From: Asticcacaulis sp. SL142 | GTDB taxonomy: Bacteria > Pseudomonadota > Alphaproteobacteria > Caulobacterales > Caulobacteraceae | NCBI RefSeq assembly: GCF_026625745.1 | Contig: NZ_CP113061.1 | Location: forward strand, 1,203,501 to 1,267,500 | DNA length: 64,000 nucleotides | Reading direction: 5' to 3' | Part shown: in pieces, positions 18,689 to 28,012 of the stretch | Layout of the letters: each line of letters opens with the position of its first letter | How positions within the stretch are numbered: the stretch's first letter is position 1 | The notes under the pieces: model-generated | The model's input: the letters and a program-made list of their open reading frames with translations, nothing else | The model's database searches: none | Told to the model about the DNA's origin: nothing | Program-made: the position numbers and the translations under genes

Positions 18689-20497
18689 ATGAACCTATTT
18701 GACGGGATCAAACGCGAATTCATCTTCCTCAAACGGCTGGCGCGCCTTTTGCGGCGCATCAAGCCGATTGACCCGAAGTCCCGCAATCTGGTCTGCGATG
18801 ATTTTGAACGGGTGGTCGATAGCCACGGCGGCGCGTCCGCCATTATCTTTGATGGCAAAAGCCTGACCTATCGCGATCTGGATGCGATGGCCAACCGCTA
18901 TGCCCACTGGGCGCGGGCGCGTGGTTTGAGAATCGGCGATACGGTGGCCCTGCTCATGCCCAACCGTGCCGAATATATCGCCGTGTGGATGGGGCTGAAC
19001 AAGGTCGGCGTGGTCACGGCCCTGATCAACAATGGCCTGACCGGCGCCGGGTTAGCCCACTGCATCAATATCTCAAACGCCAGCCATACGATTGTTGACC
19101 AGAGCACCCGCCATGCCTTTGAGGACATAGCCTCCCAGCTTAGCCACCACCAAACCGAGTGGGTGCTGGGCATGGATAAGGACCATGAAACCGAATCCGT
19201 CCGCAGTCTGGATCATGCCCTGCGCGGGGTATCGTCGGTGCGACCGGATCGCCAGATTCGTCAGGACATGACCGCCCACGACACCGCGCTTTATATCTAT
19301 ACCTCCGGCACGACGGGGCTGCCCAAGGCGGCCAAGATTTCCAACTCTCGCGCCCAGCTTTATATGCAGGCCTTTGCCGGTATCTCCCGCATGAAGGAAG
19401 GCGAGCGCATCTATATCACTCTGCCGCTGTACCATTCGACCGGCGGGCTGTGCGGGGTTGGGTCCGCCCTGATGAACGGGGCGGCGATTGTTCTGAAATC
19501 ACGGTTTTCCGCCACCCAGTTCTGGAGCGATATCCGCACCTATAACTGCCAGTATTTTGTCTATATTGGCGAACTGTGCCGCTACCTCGTCAACCACCAG
19601 TCGCCTAACCCGGAAGACGAAACCCGCCACAGCTTGAAAATGGTCTTTGGCAACGGTATGCGCCCGGATGTGTGGAAGACCTTCAAAGCCCGCTTTCGTA
19701 TTCCGGTGATTATTGAATTTTACGGCTCGACCGAAGGCAATGTGTCGCTGTTCAATTTCGATGGTCAGGCCGGAGCCATTGGTCGCGCCCCGCCCTACCT
19801 GCGCAGCGCTTTCAATATCCGGCTGGTTAAGTTCGACGTCGAGCAGGAATTGCCCGAACGTAACGCCAAGGGCCTGTGCATCGAATGTAAACCCGATGAG
19901 ATCGGTGAGGCCATCGGCATCATCGGTCAGGACGCCCGCCATTCATATTCCGGCTATGCCGATAAGGCGGCGTCGGAAAAGAAAATCCTGCGCGATGTTT
20001 TTAAAAAAGGCGACATGTGGTTCCGTACCGGCGACCTGATGAAGCAGGATAAGGACGGCTATCTCTATTTCGTCGACCGTATCGGCGACACTTTCCGCTT
20101 TAAGGGCGAGAACGTCTCAACCTCCGAGGTGGGTGAAGTCTGTGCGGGTGCTGCCGGGGTCGATGAAGCCATCGTCTACGGCGTCGAAGTGCCCCATTAT
20201 GACGGCAAGGCCGGCATGGTCGCCCTGATCGTGCGCGACAGTTTCAAAATCGAAGACTTCTGCCAGCATGTTCTGGCCGGTTTGCCAACCTATGCGCGGC
20301 CGCGGTTTGTACGCCTGCTGCAACAGGCTGAGACGACCGGCACCTTCAAGTACAAGAAGATGGATCTGGTCAAGGCGGGCTTTGAACCGGCGGCGGTCAG
20401 CGACCCGTTGTTTGTCATGAAGGAAGACGGCGGAGTGTATGAACCGTTCGACGCCGCCTGCTATGGCCGCCTGATATCGGGGTCTTACCGCCTCTAA
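18689..20497 (+). CDS. Long-chain acyl-CoA synthetase (FATP-like)
   Basis: 602 residues, ANL superfamily. It activates fatty acids to acyl-CoA with ATP for beta-oxidation or lipid synthesis. The P-loop YIYTSGTTGLPKAA is near residues 204-217, EFYGSTEGNVSLFN near 347-360, and the C-terminal hinge and lysine region FRTGDLMKQDKDGYLYFVDRIGDTFRFKGENVSTSEV near 448-484. The FATP-like arrangement (conserved GKSLTYRDLDAMANRYAHW start) fits the long-chain/very-long-chain group. Not in an operon with fadJ-fadA but functionally linked to it. Confidence 0.88.
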   Translation: MNLFDGIKREFIFLKRLARLLRRIKPIDPKSRNLVCDDFERVVDSHGGASAIIFDGKSLTYRDLDAMANRYAHWARARGLRIGDTVALLMPNRAEYIAVWMGLNKVGVVTALINNGLTGAGLAHCINISNASHTIVDQSTRHAFEDIASQLSHHQTEWVLGMDKDHETESVRSLDHALRGVSSVRPDRQIRQDMTAHDTALYIYTSGTTGLPKAAKISNSRAQLYMQAFAGISRMKEGERIYITLPLYHSTGGLCGVGSALMNGAAIVLKSRFSATQFWSDIRTYNCQYFVYIGELCRYLVNHQSPNPEDETRHSLKMVFGNGMRPDVWKTFKARFRIPVIIEFYGSTEGNVSLFNFDGQAGAIGRAPPYLRSAFNIRLVKFDVEQELPERNAKGLCIECKPDEIGEAIGIIGQDARHSYSGYADKAASEKKILRDVFKKGDMWFRTGDLMKQDKDGYLYFVDRIGDTFRFKGENVSTSEVGEVCAGAAGVDEAIVYGVEVPHYDGKAGMVALIVRDSFKIEDFCQHVLAGLPTYARPRFVRLLQQAETTGTFKYKKMDLVKAGFEPAAVSDPLFVMKEDGGVYEPFDAACYGRLISGSYRL

Positions 20498-20507
20498 GTT
20501 GGGGGGG

Positions 20508-21209
20508 TTAGACGACCGCCCCAAACAGCCGCCCGATCCCCGCCGTTACCGCCAGAGCCAGCGCGCCCCAAAAGGTGACGCGCAATACCGCCTTAGTCAC
20601 ATTGGCCCCACCGCTGATCGCCCCTAAGGCTCCAAGTACCGCCAGAAACAGCAGGGCGCACACCGACACCACCGGCACAATCAGATCGCGAGCACTGAAA
20701 ATCATGGCCAGCAACGGTAAAAAAGCACCCACCGCGAACGTCACGGCTGAGGTCACCGCCGCCTGAACGGGCTTGGCTTCGGTATGGTCGCTCATGCCCA
20801 GTTCATCGCGTAGATGGGCTTTGAGGGCATCCTTCTGCATCAGTTGCACCGCCACCTTCCGGGCCAGATCAAGCTCAAGACCGCGCTCAACATAGATATG
20901 GGTCAGTTCATCCTCTTCGGCCTGCGGGAAATCGCGCAGTTCCTGGGTTTCGCGCGCCAGGTCAGCGCTTTCAGTATCAGCCTGAGAACTGACCGAGACA
21001 TATTCCCCTGCCGCCATCGACAGAGCGCCCGCCACAAGGGCGGCCACCCCGGTCAGCAGGATCGTGGCCTTGTCCGCAGGGCTTGCCGCCACACCGACGA
21101 TCAGGCTGGCGGTCGAGACGATGCCGTCATTGGCACCCAGCACTGCGGCCCTCAGCCAGCCAATGCGGGAGATGAAATGCAGTTCAAACCGCGAATGTTT
21201 GTCAGTCAT
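20508..21209 (-). CDS. VIT1/CCC1 family metal transporter
   Basis: 233 residues with five membrane segments: GIVSTASLIVGVA, ILLTGVAALVAGALSMAAGEYVS, and three C-terminal hydrophobic helices (AVTSAVTFAVGAFLPLLAMI, IVPVVSVCALLFLAVLGALGAISGG, and VLRVTFWGALALAVTAGIGRLFG). The Glu-rich cytoplasmic stretch between TM2 and TM3 (TQELRDFPQAEEDELTHIYVERGLE) is the metal-binding region seen in this family. Members export Fe(II) or Mn(II). Starts 8 bp inside the GFA gene (ATGACTGA overlap), so translation is coupled. Confidence 0.85.
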   Translation of the reverse strand: MTDKHSRFELHFISRIGWLRAAVLGANDGIVSTASLIVGVAASPADKATILLTGVAALVAGALSMAAGEYVSVSSQADTESADLARETQELRDFPQAEEDELTHIYVERGLELDLARKVAVQLMQKDALKAHLRDELGMSDHTEAKPVQAAVTSAVTFAVGAFLPLLAMIFSARDLIVPVVSVCALLFLAVLGALGAISGGANVTKAVLRVTFWGALALAVTAGIGRLFGAVV

Positions 21210-21651
21210 GATCAGGGTGCTGATAGTTTATCAGGTCATTTAAAAACGGCGCGGCGTCGATGTCTTCGAGTGTTGTGCGCGTCGGCAGGCTGTGCAGGTC
21301 ATCAACATAGGCCAGTTTGGCCTCAACGCCGAACTGAATTTCAGGCACAATTGTCGCAGGCTCATCAAAGGCGGCAATGGATACCGCCACCCCGTCGGGC
21401 GCTTCGTAGGTCAGGGGCGTGCCGCACTTAGCACAAAACCCGCGCTGCACAAGGTTTGAGCTTTGAAAACGCGCCGGTTCAGCCTTGGTCCAGATCAGGG
21501 TCGCTTCGCGCACGCTGACCAGAGGCGCAAAGAAATTGCCATAGGCTTTCTGACACATCCGGCAATGACAGATCGAGGCGTGGCCAAGTTCGCCCTCAAC
21601 CCTGAACCTAACCGCCCCACATTGGCATCCGCCGGTTTTGACTGCTGGCAT
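21202..21651 (-). CDS. GFA family protein (glutathione-dependent formaldehyde-activating-like)
   Basis: 149 residues from the ATG at 21651; a longer frame to 21762 runs through a repeat-like intergenic stretch and is less credible. Zinc-binding cysteines: CQCGAVRF, CHCRMCQKAYG and FCAKCGTPL, the GFA/CENP-V pattern. Many members are only loosely annotated and have no proven formaldehyde role. The last 8 bp overlap the VIT transporter start, giving a two-gene unit that may serve metal handling. Confidence 0.82.
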   Translation of the reverse strand: MPAVKTGGCQCGAVRFRVEGELGHASICHCRMCQKAYGNFFAPLVSVREATLIWTKAEPARFQSSNLVQRGFCAKCGTPLTYEAPDGVAVSIAAFDEPATIVPEIQFGVEAKLAYVDDLHSLPTRTTLEDIDAAPFLNDLINYQHPDHD

Positions 21652-21680
21652 TTTTAACCCCACCCGGCGCTGCGCGCCAC

Positions 21681-21701
21681 CCTCCCCTGCATCAGGGGAG
21701 G
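21681..21701. repeat. Short GC-rich inverted repeat (intergenic element)
   Basis: CCTCCCCTG and CAGGGGAGG face each other across ATCA-like loop bases, preceded by CCACCCGGCGCTGCGCGCCACC. This type of palindrome in a GC-rich frame recurs in intergenic regions of alphaproteobacteria and may be a mobile palindromic unit. A T-rich tail after it (TTCTTTTAT) leaves open a terminator role on the plus strand. Confidence 0.35.
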
Positions 21702-21826
21702 TTCTTTTATGCAGCCCTCCGCGCGCATAGGCTAGGGATTTTGTCATGTAAGCAGGAGGCAAGCGCCGCAGGTACAGATAGTACCTGCAAGCCGCAGCCG
21801 ACGAACTTACAGGGCAAAAGACCCGA

Positions 21827-22495
21827 CTAGGCCAGTGACATCTTTTTGAGGACTTTATAAGCCTTGATTACGCGTTGCAGCTTATCCTCGGCGGAGCGGT
21901 CACCACCGTTATTGTCGGGGTGGCAGCGCTTCAACATTTCGGTGTAGCGCACCCTGATCTGCTCGGCAGTGGCGCCGACATCTAGATCAAGATCCGCAAA
22001 GGCCTGACGCTCGATCTTGCCGTACTGGCGCTGGCTAGGGGCGGCCTTGTTACGATCAGGGCTGGCGCCAGCGCCAAAGACGCTGTGGGGGTCGTACATG
22101 CCGTTGCCGATTTTCGCGCCCTTGGTGGCGAAGTTGGCGGCTTCGCGGCTGACGCGGGAGGCGCGGAACTGCCAGGTTGGACGGCCGCCAGTAATGGTGG
22201 CCTCACGATGCTGCTTGGCTTCGCCCTCAGACATACCGGAAAAGAAGTTCCAGTTTTTGTTGTACTCGCCCGCGTGCGCCTGACAGAAGTTATAGTATTC
22301 GTTCATCATTTCGCGCGACTTAGGCGCCTTGGCAGTCGATGCCCGATGACATTCCGTCCATTCACAGCGAATCTGGCCGGGTTTTAGGGACAGGACGTCG
22401 TCTTCGGGGCGCTTGCCCTGCACTTCGCCTTCTTTGGGCGGGCGGATGCGCATGTCCAGACCAAATTTGGGGGTATATTTGTAACCGTCGCTCAT
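21827..22495 (-). CDS. DnaJ-domain protein (C-terminal J domain)
   Basis: 222 residues. The first 150 residues are not recognised in detail but carry IRCEWTECHRASTAKAPKSREMMNEYYNFCQAHAGEYNKNWNFF, with a Cys pair and aromatic residues. The C-terminal 60 residues form a J domain: FADLDLDVGATAEQIRVRYTEMLKRCHPDNNGGDRSAEDKLQRVIKAYKVL, with the HPD tripeptide intact, so it should stimulate an Hsp70. Conserved beside bolA in Caulobacter relatives, here divergent from bolA with 70 bp between. Confidence 0.8.
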   Translation of the reverse strand: MSDGYKYTPKFGLDMRIRPPKEGEVQGKRPEDDVLSLKPGQIRCEWTECHRASTAKAPKSREMMNEYYNFCQAHAGEYNKNWNFFSGMSEGEAKQHREATITGGRPTWQFRASRVSREAANFATKGAKIGNGMYDPHSVFGAGASPDRNKAAPSQRQYGKIERQAFADLDLDVGATAEQIRVRYTEMLKRCHPDNNGGDRSAEDKLQRVIKAYKVLKKMSLA

Positions 22496-22565
22496 AGTAT
22501 GAACTGTGATCCTGAAGCTTTAAAAAAACCGATCGAACATCCTAGCAGAAAGGTGTAGCGAAATC

Positions 22566-22838
22566 ATGGGAATAGTCACTGGGCGGCTGAAATCCAAGCT
22601 GGAAACCGCCTTTAACCCGCAACGACTGGAGATTCATGATGATAGCGACAAACATAGTGGACACTCAGGCGCGCGTGAAGGGGGCGAAAGTCATTTTTCT
22701 GTGTTGATCGTATCTGACGCGTTCGAAGGCTTGAACCGTGTCGCGCGCCAGAGAAAGGTCAATGAGGCTTTGCGTGAGGAACTGGCGGGCCCCATTCACG
22801 CCCTGTCGATTCAGGCGAAGACGCCAGACGAGGGATAA
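22566..22838 (+). CDS. bolA: BolA family protein
   Basis: 90 residues. A BolA domain begins MGIVTGRLKSKLETAFNPQRLEIHDDSDKHSGH, followed by the Gly-rich loop AREGGESHFSVLIVSDAFEG and LNRVARQRKVNEALREEL with the AGPIHALSIQAKTPDEG end. The conserved His of the HSGH segment and the later His are consistent with glutaredoxin/[2Fe-2S] binding in this family. Divergent from the DnaJ-domain gene and followed by a terminator. Confidence 0.93.
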   Translation: MGIVTGRLKSKLETAFNPQRLEIHDDSDKHSGHSGAREGGESHFSVLIVSDAFEGLNRVARQRKVNEALREELAGPIHALSIQAKTPDEG

Positions 22839-22844
22839 AAGCAA

Positions 22845-22873
22845 AAAGGCACCGGGGGGAGCCGGTGCCTTTC
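22845..22873. terminator. Bidirectional rho-independent terminator
   Basis: AAAGGCACCGG (22845-22855) pairs with CCGGTGCCTTT (22863-22873) around a short GGGGGAG-type loop. It stands between convergent bolA and the secreted-protein gene and has A- and T-runs for both directions. Confidence 0.85.
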
Positions 22874-22895
22874 GCGTTTCAAAATTAAGCCAAAC

Positions 22896-23267
22896 CTAGT
22901 TCAGCTTGATCGCCTTGGAGAACAGACGGTCATCGGAGGCAACGAAGATATCGCGACCACCCAGATTGACCGTGGCAACCTTGTCGTCGGTGATCTTAAC
23001 TGAACCGTTGACGGTCTTGGTGTCGCTGCCGTCAAAATAGATATAGGTAAACTCGGATGCGATCACGCCGTCTTCGGCCACACATTCCTTGAGTTTAATG
23101 GTCTTGCGCGACACATCGGTGGCGCTCATGCCGAGCTTTTCAGACACGGCCAGGGTCGTCAGACGACCGGTTTCCAGGAACTGAGCCTGATTACATTCAG
23201 CAAAGGCCGAGCCGCCGATAAGGACCGAAGAGATGGCAACGGCAAACGCGAGGGCGAAATTTTTCAT
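22896..23267 (-). CDS. Hypothetical secreted protein
   Basis: 123 residues from the ATG at 23267 (a longer frame to 23282 is open). Sec signal peptide MKNFALAFAVAISSVLIGGSAFAE. The mature part has two cysteines, at ECNQAQFLETG and KLKECVAEDG, which could form a disulfide, then a beta-rich stretch (EFTYIYFDGSDTKTVNGSVKITDDKVATVNLGG). No family recognised. It is preceded by a TTGCA-C-TGCAA palindrome about 85 bp upstream and stands alone. Confidence 0.55.
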   Translation of the reverse strand: MKNFALAFAVAISSVLIGGSAFAECNQAQFLETGRLTTLAVSEKLGMSATDVSRKTIKLKECVAEDGVIASEFTYIYFDGSDTKTVNGSVKITDDKVATVNLGGRDIFVASDDRLFSKAIKLN

Positions 23268-23351
23268 GACACACACATCCATAAGTTAGCGCTGGCATCA
23301 ATGACAGCGCTGTCATTATTCAAAACGATACGAGTCCGTCAATCCAAAATA

Positions 23352-23362
23352 TTGCACTGCAA
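23352..23362. promoter_or_regulatory. TTGCA-C-TGCAA palindrome
   Basis: A perfect inverted repeat lies about 85 bp upstream of the secreted-protein gene. Like the phasin-upstream site at 5172-5186, it has a TGCA core on both sides of a single base, so one regulator might read both. Not proven. Confidence 0.35.
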
Positions 23363-23403
23363 CACAATGTGAACAGGATTTATTCGCATACGCAAAACAA
23401 AAA

Positions 23404-23430
23404 CAGCCCGCAAGCTTTAGCCGCGGGCTG
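23404..23430 (-). terminator. Rho-independent terminator of fadJ operon
   Basis: CAGCCCGC (23404-23411) pairs with GCGGGCTG (23423-23430). An A-rich stretch lies just before it on the plus strand, giving the T-run on the minus strand beyond the fadJ stop at 23457. Confidence 0.75.
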
Positions 23431-23456
23431 TTCGTAAGGTGCTAACCCGAACTTTT

Positions 23457-25664
23457 TTAAGCCGCCGTCTTGTACGCCTTACCAAACCGGCCATAGAAGG
23501 TCTCGCCCTTGGCCGCCATGTCGCGTAAAAGCTGCGGCGGGGCAAAACGGTCGCCATAAAGCCCGGTCATGCGGTCGAGTTCCGCCACAAACGACGCGGT
23601 ACCGATTGAGTCGATCAGTGAGATGATCCCGCCCGACCACGGCGCAAAGCCCCACCCCAGGATCGAGCCGACATCGGCCTCACGCGGGTCGGTGATGACG
23701 CCTTCCTCGAAACAACGCGCCGCCGTCACCGCCTGAATATAGAGCAGGCGTTTTTTCAGTTCCTCGGCCTGTTTCGGATCGGCCTCAGACATAGTCACCG
23801 GGAACATGTCCTTGGTGCCTGACCACAGGGCCTTGTTGCCGCCCGCTTCGGGATAGTCGTAGAACCCCTTGCCGTTCTTGCGCCCCAGACGGCCATCGGC
23901 GACCATTTTGGCGACCTCCCCCTCACCGGGGATGGGGATATAGTTCGCCCCTTCGGCCTTTGCGGTTTCAGAGGTGATCTTGACCAGCAGGTCGAGTGCG
24001 ACATCATCCATCATCTCCAGCGGCCCGCGCGGCATACCCGTCGCACGACCGACATTGTCGATAATGGTCGGTGCGATCCCTTCGGCCCACATGTGCAGGC
24101 CTTCGGCGGTGAACGGAATGAAGCAGCGATTAGCAAAGAAAAAGCGCTCATCATTGACCACGATCGGGGTTTTCTTGATCTTCAGTACATAGTCAATGGC
24201 CTTGGCCAGCGTTGTGTCTGAGGTCTGCTCGCCCATGATGATCTCGACCAGCATCATCTTATCGACCGGCGAAAAGAAATGGATGCCGATATAGTTTTCC
24301 GGCCGCACCGACGCCTTGGCCAGCAGAGAAATCGGAATAGTCGAGGTGTTGGAGCCGAACACCGCCGTTTCGGCCAGTTCCGCCTCAGCCAGTTTGGTCA
24401 CACCGGCCTTGAGTTCAGTGTTTTCAAACACCGCTTCGACCACCAGATCGGAACCCTTGATAAGGCCGTAGTCCGGCGTGGCGGTGATAAGATCGAGCAC
24501 GCCTTTGGCCTTATCCTCAGTCATCTTTCCGCGTGAGACGGCCTTTTTCAGCAGGCCCTCGCAGTGGGATTTGCCCTTATCCGCCGCCGCCTGATCACGA
24601 TCGATAAGGATGACCTTGATGCCAGACATGGCTGTTACATAGGCGATCCCTGCCCCCATCATGCCGGCCCCCAGCACGGCCACTTGGGTAAACTCGGTCT
24701 TTGGCACACCCGCCGGACGGCCAGACCCCTTGCCCACCGCCTGCATCGAGAAAAACAGGGTCCTGATCATGGCCTTGGCCTGCGGTGTCATCAGGGTCCT
24801 GGCGAAATAGCGCGTCTCGACCTTAAGTGCCGAATCGATCGGCAATTGCAGCCCCTCATAAACCGCATGCATCAGGTTGATGACCGCGGGATAATTGCCG
24901 TAAGACTGCTTCCTTAACAGGGCATTGCCCATCATGAACACCTGCGCGCCCGCCGGATGGTACGGGCCACCACCGGGGATTTTAAACTCTTTTTTGTCCC
25001 ACAGAGCAACCGGATCGCCTTTTGTTTTGATCCAGGTCTTTGCGGCTTCAACCACCTGATCATCGGCCACGACTTCGTGGACGATACCGGCGGCCAGCGC
25101 TTCTTTCGGTTTGAAGCTCTTGCCTTCCGACATGGCCATCAGTGCGGCCTGCGCACCAATCAGACGCGGCAGGCGCTGCGAACCACCACCGCCGGGAAAC
25201 AGGCCGATCTTGACTTCGGGCAGGCCCATTTGAACCTTCGGGCCATCCGACAGCACCCGGTAATGGCAGGCCAGCGTCAGTTCCGTACCACCGCCCAGCG
25301 CCAGTCCGTTGATCGCCGCCGCCACCGGCTTACCGCAGGTTTCTAGTGCGCGGTAGACCCGGTTCATCTCGAACGCTGCGGCAAACGCGCCCTTGAGTTC
25401 GGCTTCGGGGTCGGATTTGTCGATGCCCTCGGCCTCCCAAGCGCCGCCCAGCATTTCCTCAAGGTCGGCGCCCGCGCAAAAACCGTTGGACTTGGCCGAG
25501 GTGATCACGACGCCCTTAACCGCCGCATCGGTTTTGGCGCGCTTCGCAATCGTCATCAGGTCATCGAGCGCGGCCTTGGTGAAGGTGTTCATGGTCTTGC
25601 CGACCGTATCAAACGCGCAGACCAGAATGCCGTCGGAATCGAGTTCAACTTTAAAATTGTCCAT
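23457..25664 (-). CDS. fadJ: 3-hydroxyacyl-CoA dehydrogenase / enoyl-CoA hydratase (fatty oxidation complex alpha subunit)
   Basis: 735 residues, typical for a FadB/FadJ-type bifunctional protein. It hydrates trans-2-enoyl-CoA and oxidises 3-hydroxyacyl-CoA to 3-ketoacyl-CoA in beta-oxidation. An N-terminal crotonase domain has GFCAGADL and INGLALGGGTELTLACHYR. The NAD domain begins VAVLGAGMMGAGIAYVTAMSG near residue 330, and the catalytic His/Glu lies in the IGIHFFSPVDKMMLVEII block. The C-terminal 3HCDH regions close with DRMTGLYGDRF. Together with the thiolase 23 bp upstream it forms a multienzyme pair. Confidence 0.95.
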   Translation of the reverse strand: MDNFKVELDSDGILVCAFDTVGKTMNTFTKAALDDLMTIAKRAKTDAAVKGVVITSAKSNGFCAGADLEEMLGGAWEAEGIDKSDPEAELKGAFAAAFEMNRVYRALETCGKPVAAAINGLALGGGTELTLACHYRVLSDGPKVQMGLPEVKIGLFPGGGGSQRLPRLIGAQAALMAMSEGKSFKPKEALAAGIVHEVVADDQVVEAAKTWIKTKGDPVALWDKKEFKIPGGGPYHPAGAQVFMMGNALLRKQSYGNYPAVINLMHAVYEGLQLPIDSALKVETRYFARTLMTPQAKAMIRTLFFSMQAVGKGSGRPAGVPKTEFTQVAVLGAGMMGAGIAYVTAMSGIKVILIDRDQAAADKGKSHCEGLLKKAVSRGKMTEDKAKGVLDLITATPDYGLIKGSDLVVEAVFENTELKAGVTKLAEAELAETAVFGSNTSTIPISLLAKASVRPENYIGIHFFSPVDKMMLVEIIMGEQTSDTTLAKAIDYVLKIKKTPIVVNDERFFFANRCFIPFTAEGLHMWAEGIAPTIIDNVGRATGMPRGPLEMMDDVALDLLVKITSETAKAEGANYIPIPGEGEVAKMVADGRLGRKNGKGFYDYPEAGGNKALWSGTKDMFPVTMSEADPKQAEELKKRLLYIQAVTAARCFEEGVITDPREADVGSILGWGFAPWSGGIISLIDSIGTASFVAELDRMTGLYGDRFAPPQLLRDMAAKGETFYGRFGKAYKTAA

Positions 25665-25687
25665 TTTGTTTTCTCCCTCGATCTTTG

Positions 25688-26908
25688 TTAAATACGCTCA
25701 ATAACCGTGGCCGTGGCCATGCCGCCGCCGACGCACAGGGTGACCAAAGCCGTCGATTTACCTGTACGCTCAAGCTCATCCAGCACGGTGCCGAGGATCA
25801 TCGCACCCGTCGCCCCCAGCGGATGACCCATCGCAATCGCCCCACCGCAGACATTGATCTTATCGTGCGGAATATCGAGCACCTGCATGTAGCGCAAAAC
25901 CACCGACGCGAACGCTTCGTTCAGTTCATAAAGGTCGATATCGGCCACACTCATGCCCAGCCGCTTCAACAGCTTTTCGGTGACGTAGCTTGGCCCGGTC
26001 AGCATGATCGAAGGCTCCGAGCCGATTGAGGCCATGCCCTTGATACGGGCGCGCGGCTTCAAGCCCGCCGCCTCACCGGCGCGTTTATTGCCGACCAGAA
26101 CGGCGGCTGAACCATCAACAATGGCCGACGAATTGCCCGGCGTATGGATGTGATTGATGCGCTCAAGCTCAGGGTAGCGCTGATTGATGACTGCATCGAA
26201 ACCGCCCATTTCGCCCATCATAGCAAAGGACGGATTAAGCCCGGCCAGCGTTTGCATATCGGTGTTGGGGCGAATGGTTTCGTCGCGATCCAGAAGGGTG
26301 ACACCCAACTGATCCTTGACCGGATGCACCGACCTTTTGAACCGGCCCTCGGCCCAGCTTTTGGCTGAGCGCTTGTGCGATTCGACGGCGTAGGCATCTA
26401 CGTCATCGCGCGAAAAACCCCACTTGGTCGCAATCGTATCGGCCGATACGCCTTGCGGGACAAAATAGGTCGGAAAGGCCGCCGCCACGTCAATCGCCCA
26501 GGCCCCGCCGTCGGAGCCCATAGGAATACGGCTCATCGACTCAACGCCGCCGCCAATGGCCATATCGGCCTCACCCGACATCACCTTGGCCGCCGCCATA
26601 TTGACCGCCTCAAGGCCCGACGCGCAAAAGCGGTTGATCTGCACCCCGCCGCAGGTTTGTGCGTATCCGGCCGCCAGAACCGCGGCACGGGCGATGTCCC
26701 CGCCCTGCTCACCCACCGGCGTCACGCAGCCCCAGACGACATCTTCGACCAGCGCCGTATCGAGGCCATTACGCCCCGCCAGCCCCGCCAGAACCTGCGC
26801 CGATAAGTTAAGGGCGGTGATTTCGTGAAGTGACCCGTCTTTTTTACCCTTACCGCGCGGGGTGCGCAGCGTGTCATAGATATAGGCGGCATTAGCACTG
26901 TTGGCCAT
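25688..26908 (-). CDS. fadA: Acetyl-CoA acyltransferase (3-ketoacyl-CoA thiolase)
   Basis: 406 residues, full length. It cleaves 3-ketoacyl-CoA to acetyl-CoA and a shortened acyl-CoA. The nucleophilic cysteine is in [15 protein letters not shown], the substrate-binding His in [15 protein letters not shown], and the C-terminal active Cys in [16 protein letters not shown]. Start codon is ATG at 26908. First gene of a two-gene unit with fadJ. The FadL-type or regulator genes are not adjacent. Confidence 0.95.
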   Translation of the reverse strand: MANSANAAYIYDTLRTPRGKGKKDGSLHEITALNLSAQVLAGLAGRNGLDTALVEDVVWGCVTPVGEQGGDIARAAVLAAGYAQTCGGVQINRFCASGLEAVNMAAAKVMSGEADMAIGGGVESMSRIPMGSDGGAWAIDVAAAFPTYFVPQGVSADTIATKWGFSRDDVDAYAVESHKRSAKSWAEGRFKRSVHPVKDQLGVTLLDRDETIRPNTDMQTLAGLNPSFAMMGEMGGFDAVINQRYPELERINHIHTPGNSSAIVDGSAAVLVGNKRAGEAAGLKPRARIKGMASIGSEPSIMLTGPSYVTEKLLKRLGMSVADIDLYELNEAFASVVLRYMQVLDIPHDKINVCGGAIAMGHPLGATGAMILGTVLDELERTGKSTALVTLCVGGGMATATVIERI

Positions 26909-27004
26909 GTAGCGTCCTCCGAAGCTTTTAATTGGTGAAAGGTGTGCGCCAACTTTACGCGAACGTCAAGATACGATGTTGGTAAACTTCGCGCGAGCGG
27001 CCTG

Positions 27005-27041
27005 ATATTTCACCGCATAATTATCATACAAATATTTCACC
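27005..27041. promoter_or_regulatory. Direct repeat ATATTTCACC upstream of sugar-acid operon
   Basis: ATATTTCACC appears at 27005-27014 and 27032-27041, start-to-start 27 bp, in the 210-bp region shared by divergent fadA and the gluconolactonase-like gene. The spacing (about 2.5 helical turns) fits a regulator binding two half-sites, but no regulator gene lies in the neighbourhood. Confidence 0.3.
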
Positions 27042-27119
27042 CATCGCACTTTCCAGACTGGATTTTTGGAGCGTATGCGTTAAATAAAGTCCGACAAAAT
27101 CAATAAACAGGGCATGACT

Positions 27120-27992
27120 ATGACAGATGACATCATTCGCATTTCACCGCCGGGGTCGTTTCTGGGCGAAGGACCGCTGTGGTCGGCGCGCGATAATGCC
27201 GTCTATTGGGTCGATATCTTAGGCCATAAGCTGCACCGTTATAAGCTGGACGACAAATCCCTGAAACACTGGGTATTCCCTGAGCCGATCGGCTGGGTGA
27301 TTGAGCGCGAAAAAGGCGGGTTTATCGCGGGCTTGAAGTCCGGCTTCACCCAACTGACGCTGGAGCCCTTCACACTGAAACACATCGGTGATCCGGAACC
27401 CCACCATCCCGACAACCGCCTCAATGACGCCAAGGCCGATAAGTGGGGCCGCATCTGGGCAGGGTCCCTGCACATGCCGCAGACCGAAAAAAGCGGTGGA
27501 CTTCATCGCCTTGAGGCGGACCTGACGTTCAAACATATCGACGGCCCCTATCAGGTCGCCAATGGCCCGACCTTCAGCGTTGATCACACAAAAATCTATC
27601 ATACCGATTCTGGTGTTGGCGAAGTCTATGTCTTTGATCTCGACGCTGACGGCAACGAATCCAACAAGCGGCTATTTGTCGCCTTTAACGAAGATGCTGA
27701 TGGCTCACCTGACGGCATGACCACGGACGCCCAAGGCGGCATCTGGATCGCTCACTGGGGTGGCGCACGCATCAGCCGCTTTAGGCCTGACGGCACGCTT
27801 GATTTCGCCGTCCCCATGCCTGCAAAGCAAATCACCTCCATGACGTTTGCAGGGCCTGACCTTGACCGCCTGTTTGTGACCTCGGCGGCGGTCGATCAGC
27901 CTGACGATAAAGAGGCCGGGACTTTATTTGAGGTGCCAAGTCCGCTATTACGCGGCCATACCGGATTACCGACGCTGCAATTTGGCGGCTGA
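27120..27992 (+). CDS. SMP-30/gluconolactonase family lactonase
   Basis: 290 residues, six-bladed beta-propeller of the SMP-30/LRE family. It opens sugar lactones to the acid with a divalent metal. Metal ligands are suggested by SFLGEGPLWSAR (Glu), NRLNDAKADKWGRIWAGSL (Asn) and GSPDGMTTDAQGGIW (Asp). The ATG at 27120 is preceded by CAGGG; one at 27114 is also possible. Being first in the operon with a KDGal kinase and KDPGal aldolase, it probably hydrolyses galactonolactone or a related lactone. Confidence 0.85.
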   Translation: MTDDIIRISPPGSFLGEGPLWSARDNAVYWVDILGHKLHRYKLDDKSLKHWVFPEPIGWVIEREKGGFIAGLKSGFTQLTLEPFTLKHIGDPEPHHPDNRLNDAKADKWGRIWAGSLHMPQTEKSGGLHRLEADLTFKHIDGPYQVANGPTFSVDHTKIYHTDSGVGEVYVFDLDADGNESNKRLFVAFNEDADGSPDGMTTDAQGGIWIAHWGGARISRFRPDGTLDFAVPMPAKQITSMTFAGPDLDRLFVTSAAVDQPDDKEAGTLFEVPSPLLRGHTGLPTLQFGG

Positions 27993-28012
27993 ATTATTTA
28001 GGACTCAAAGTG

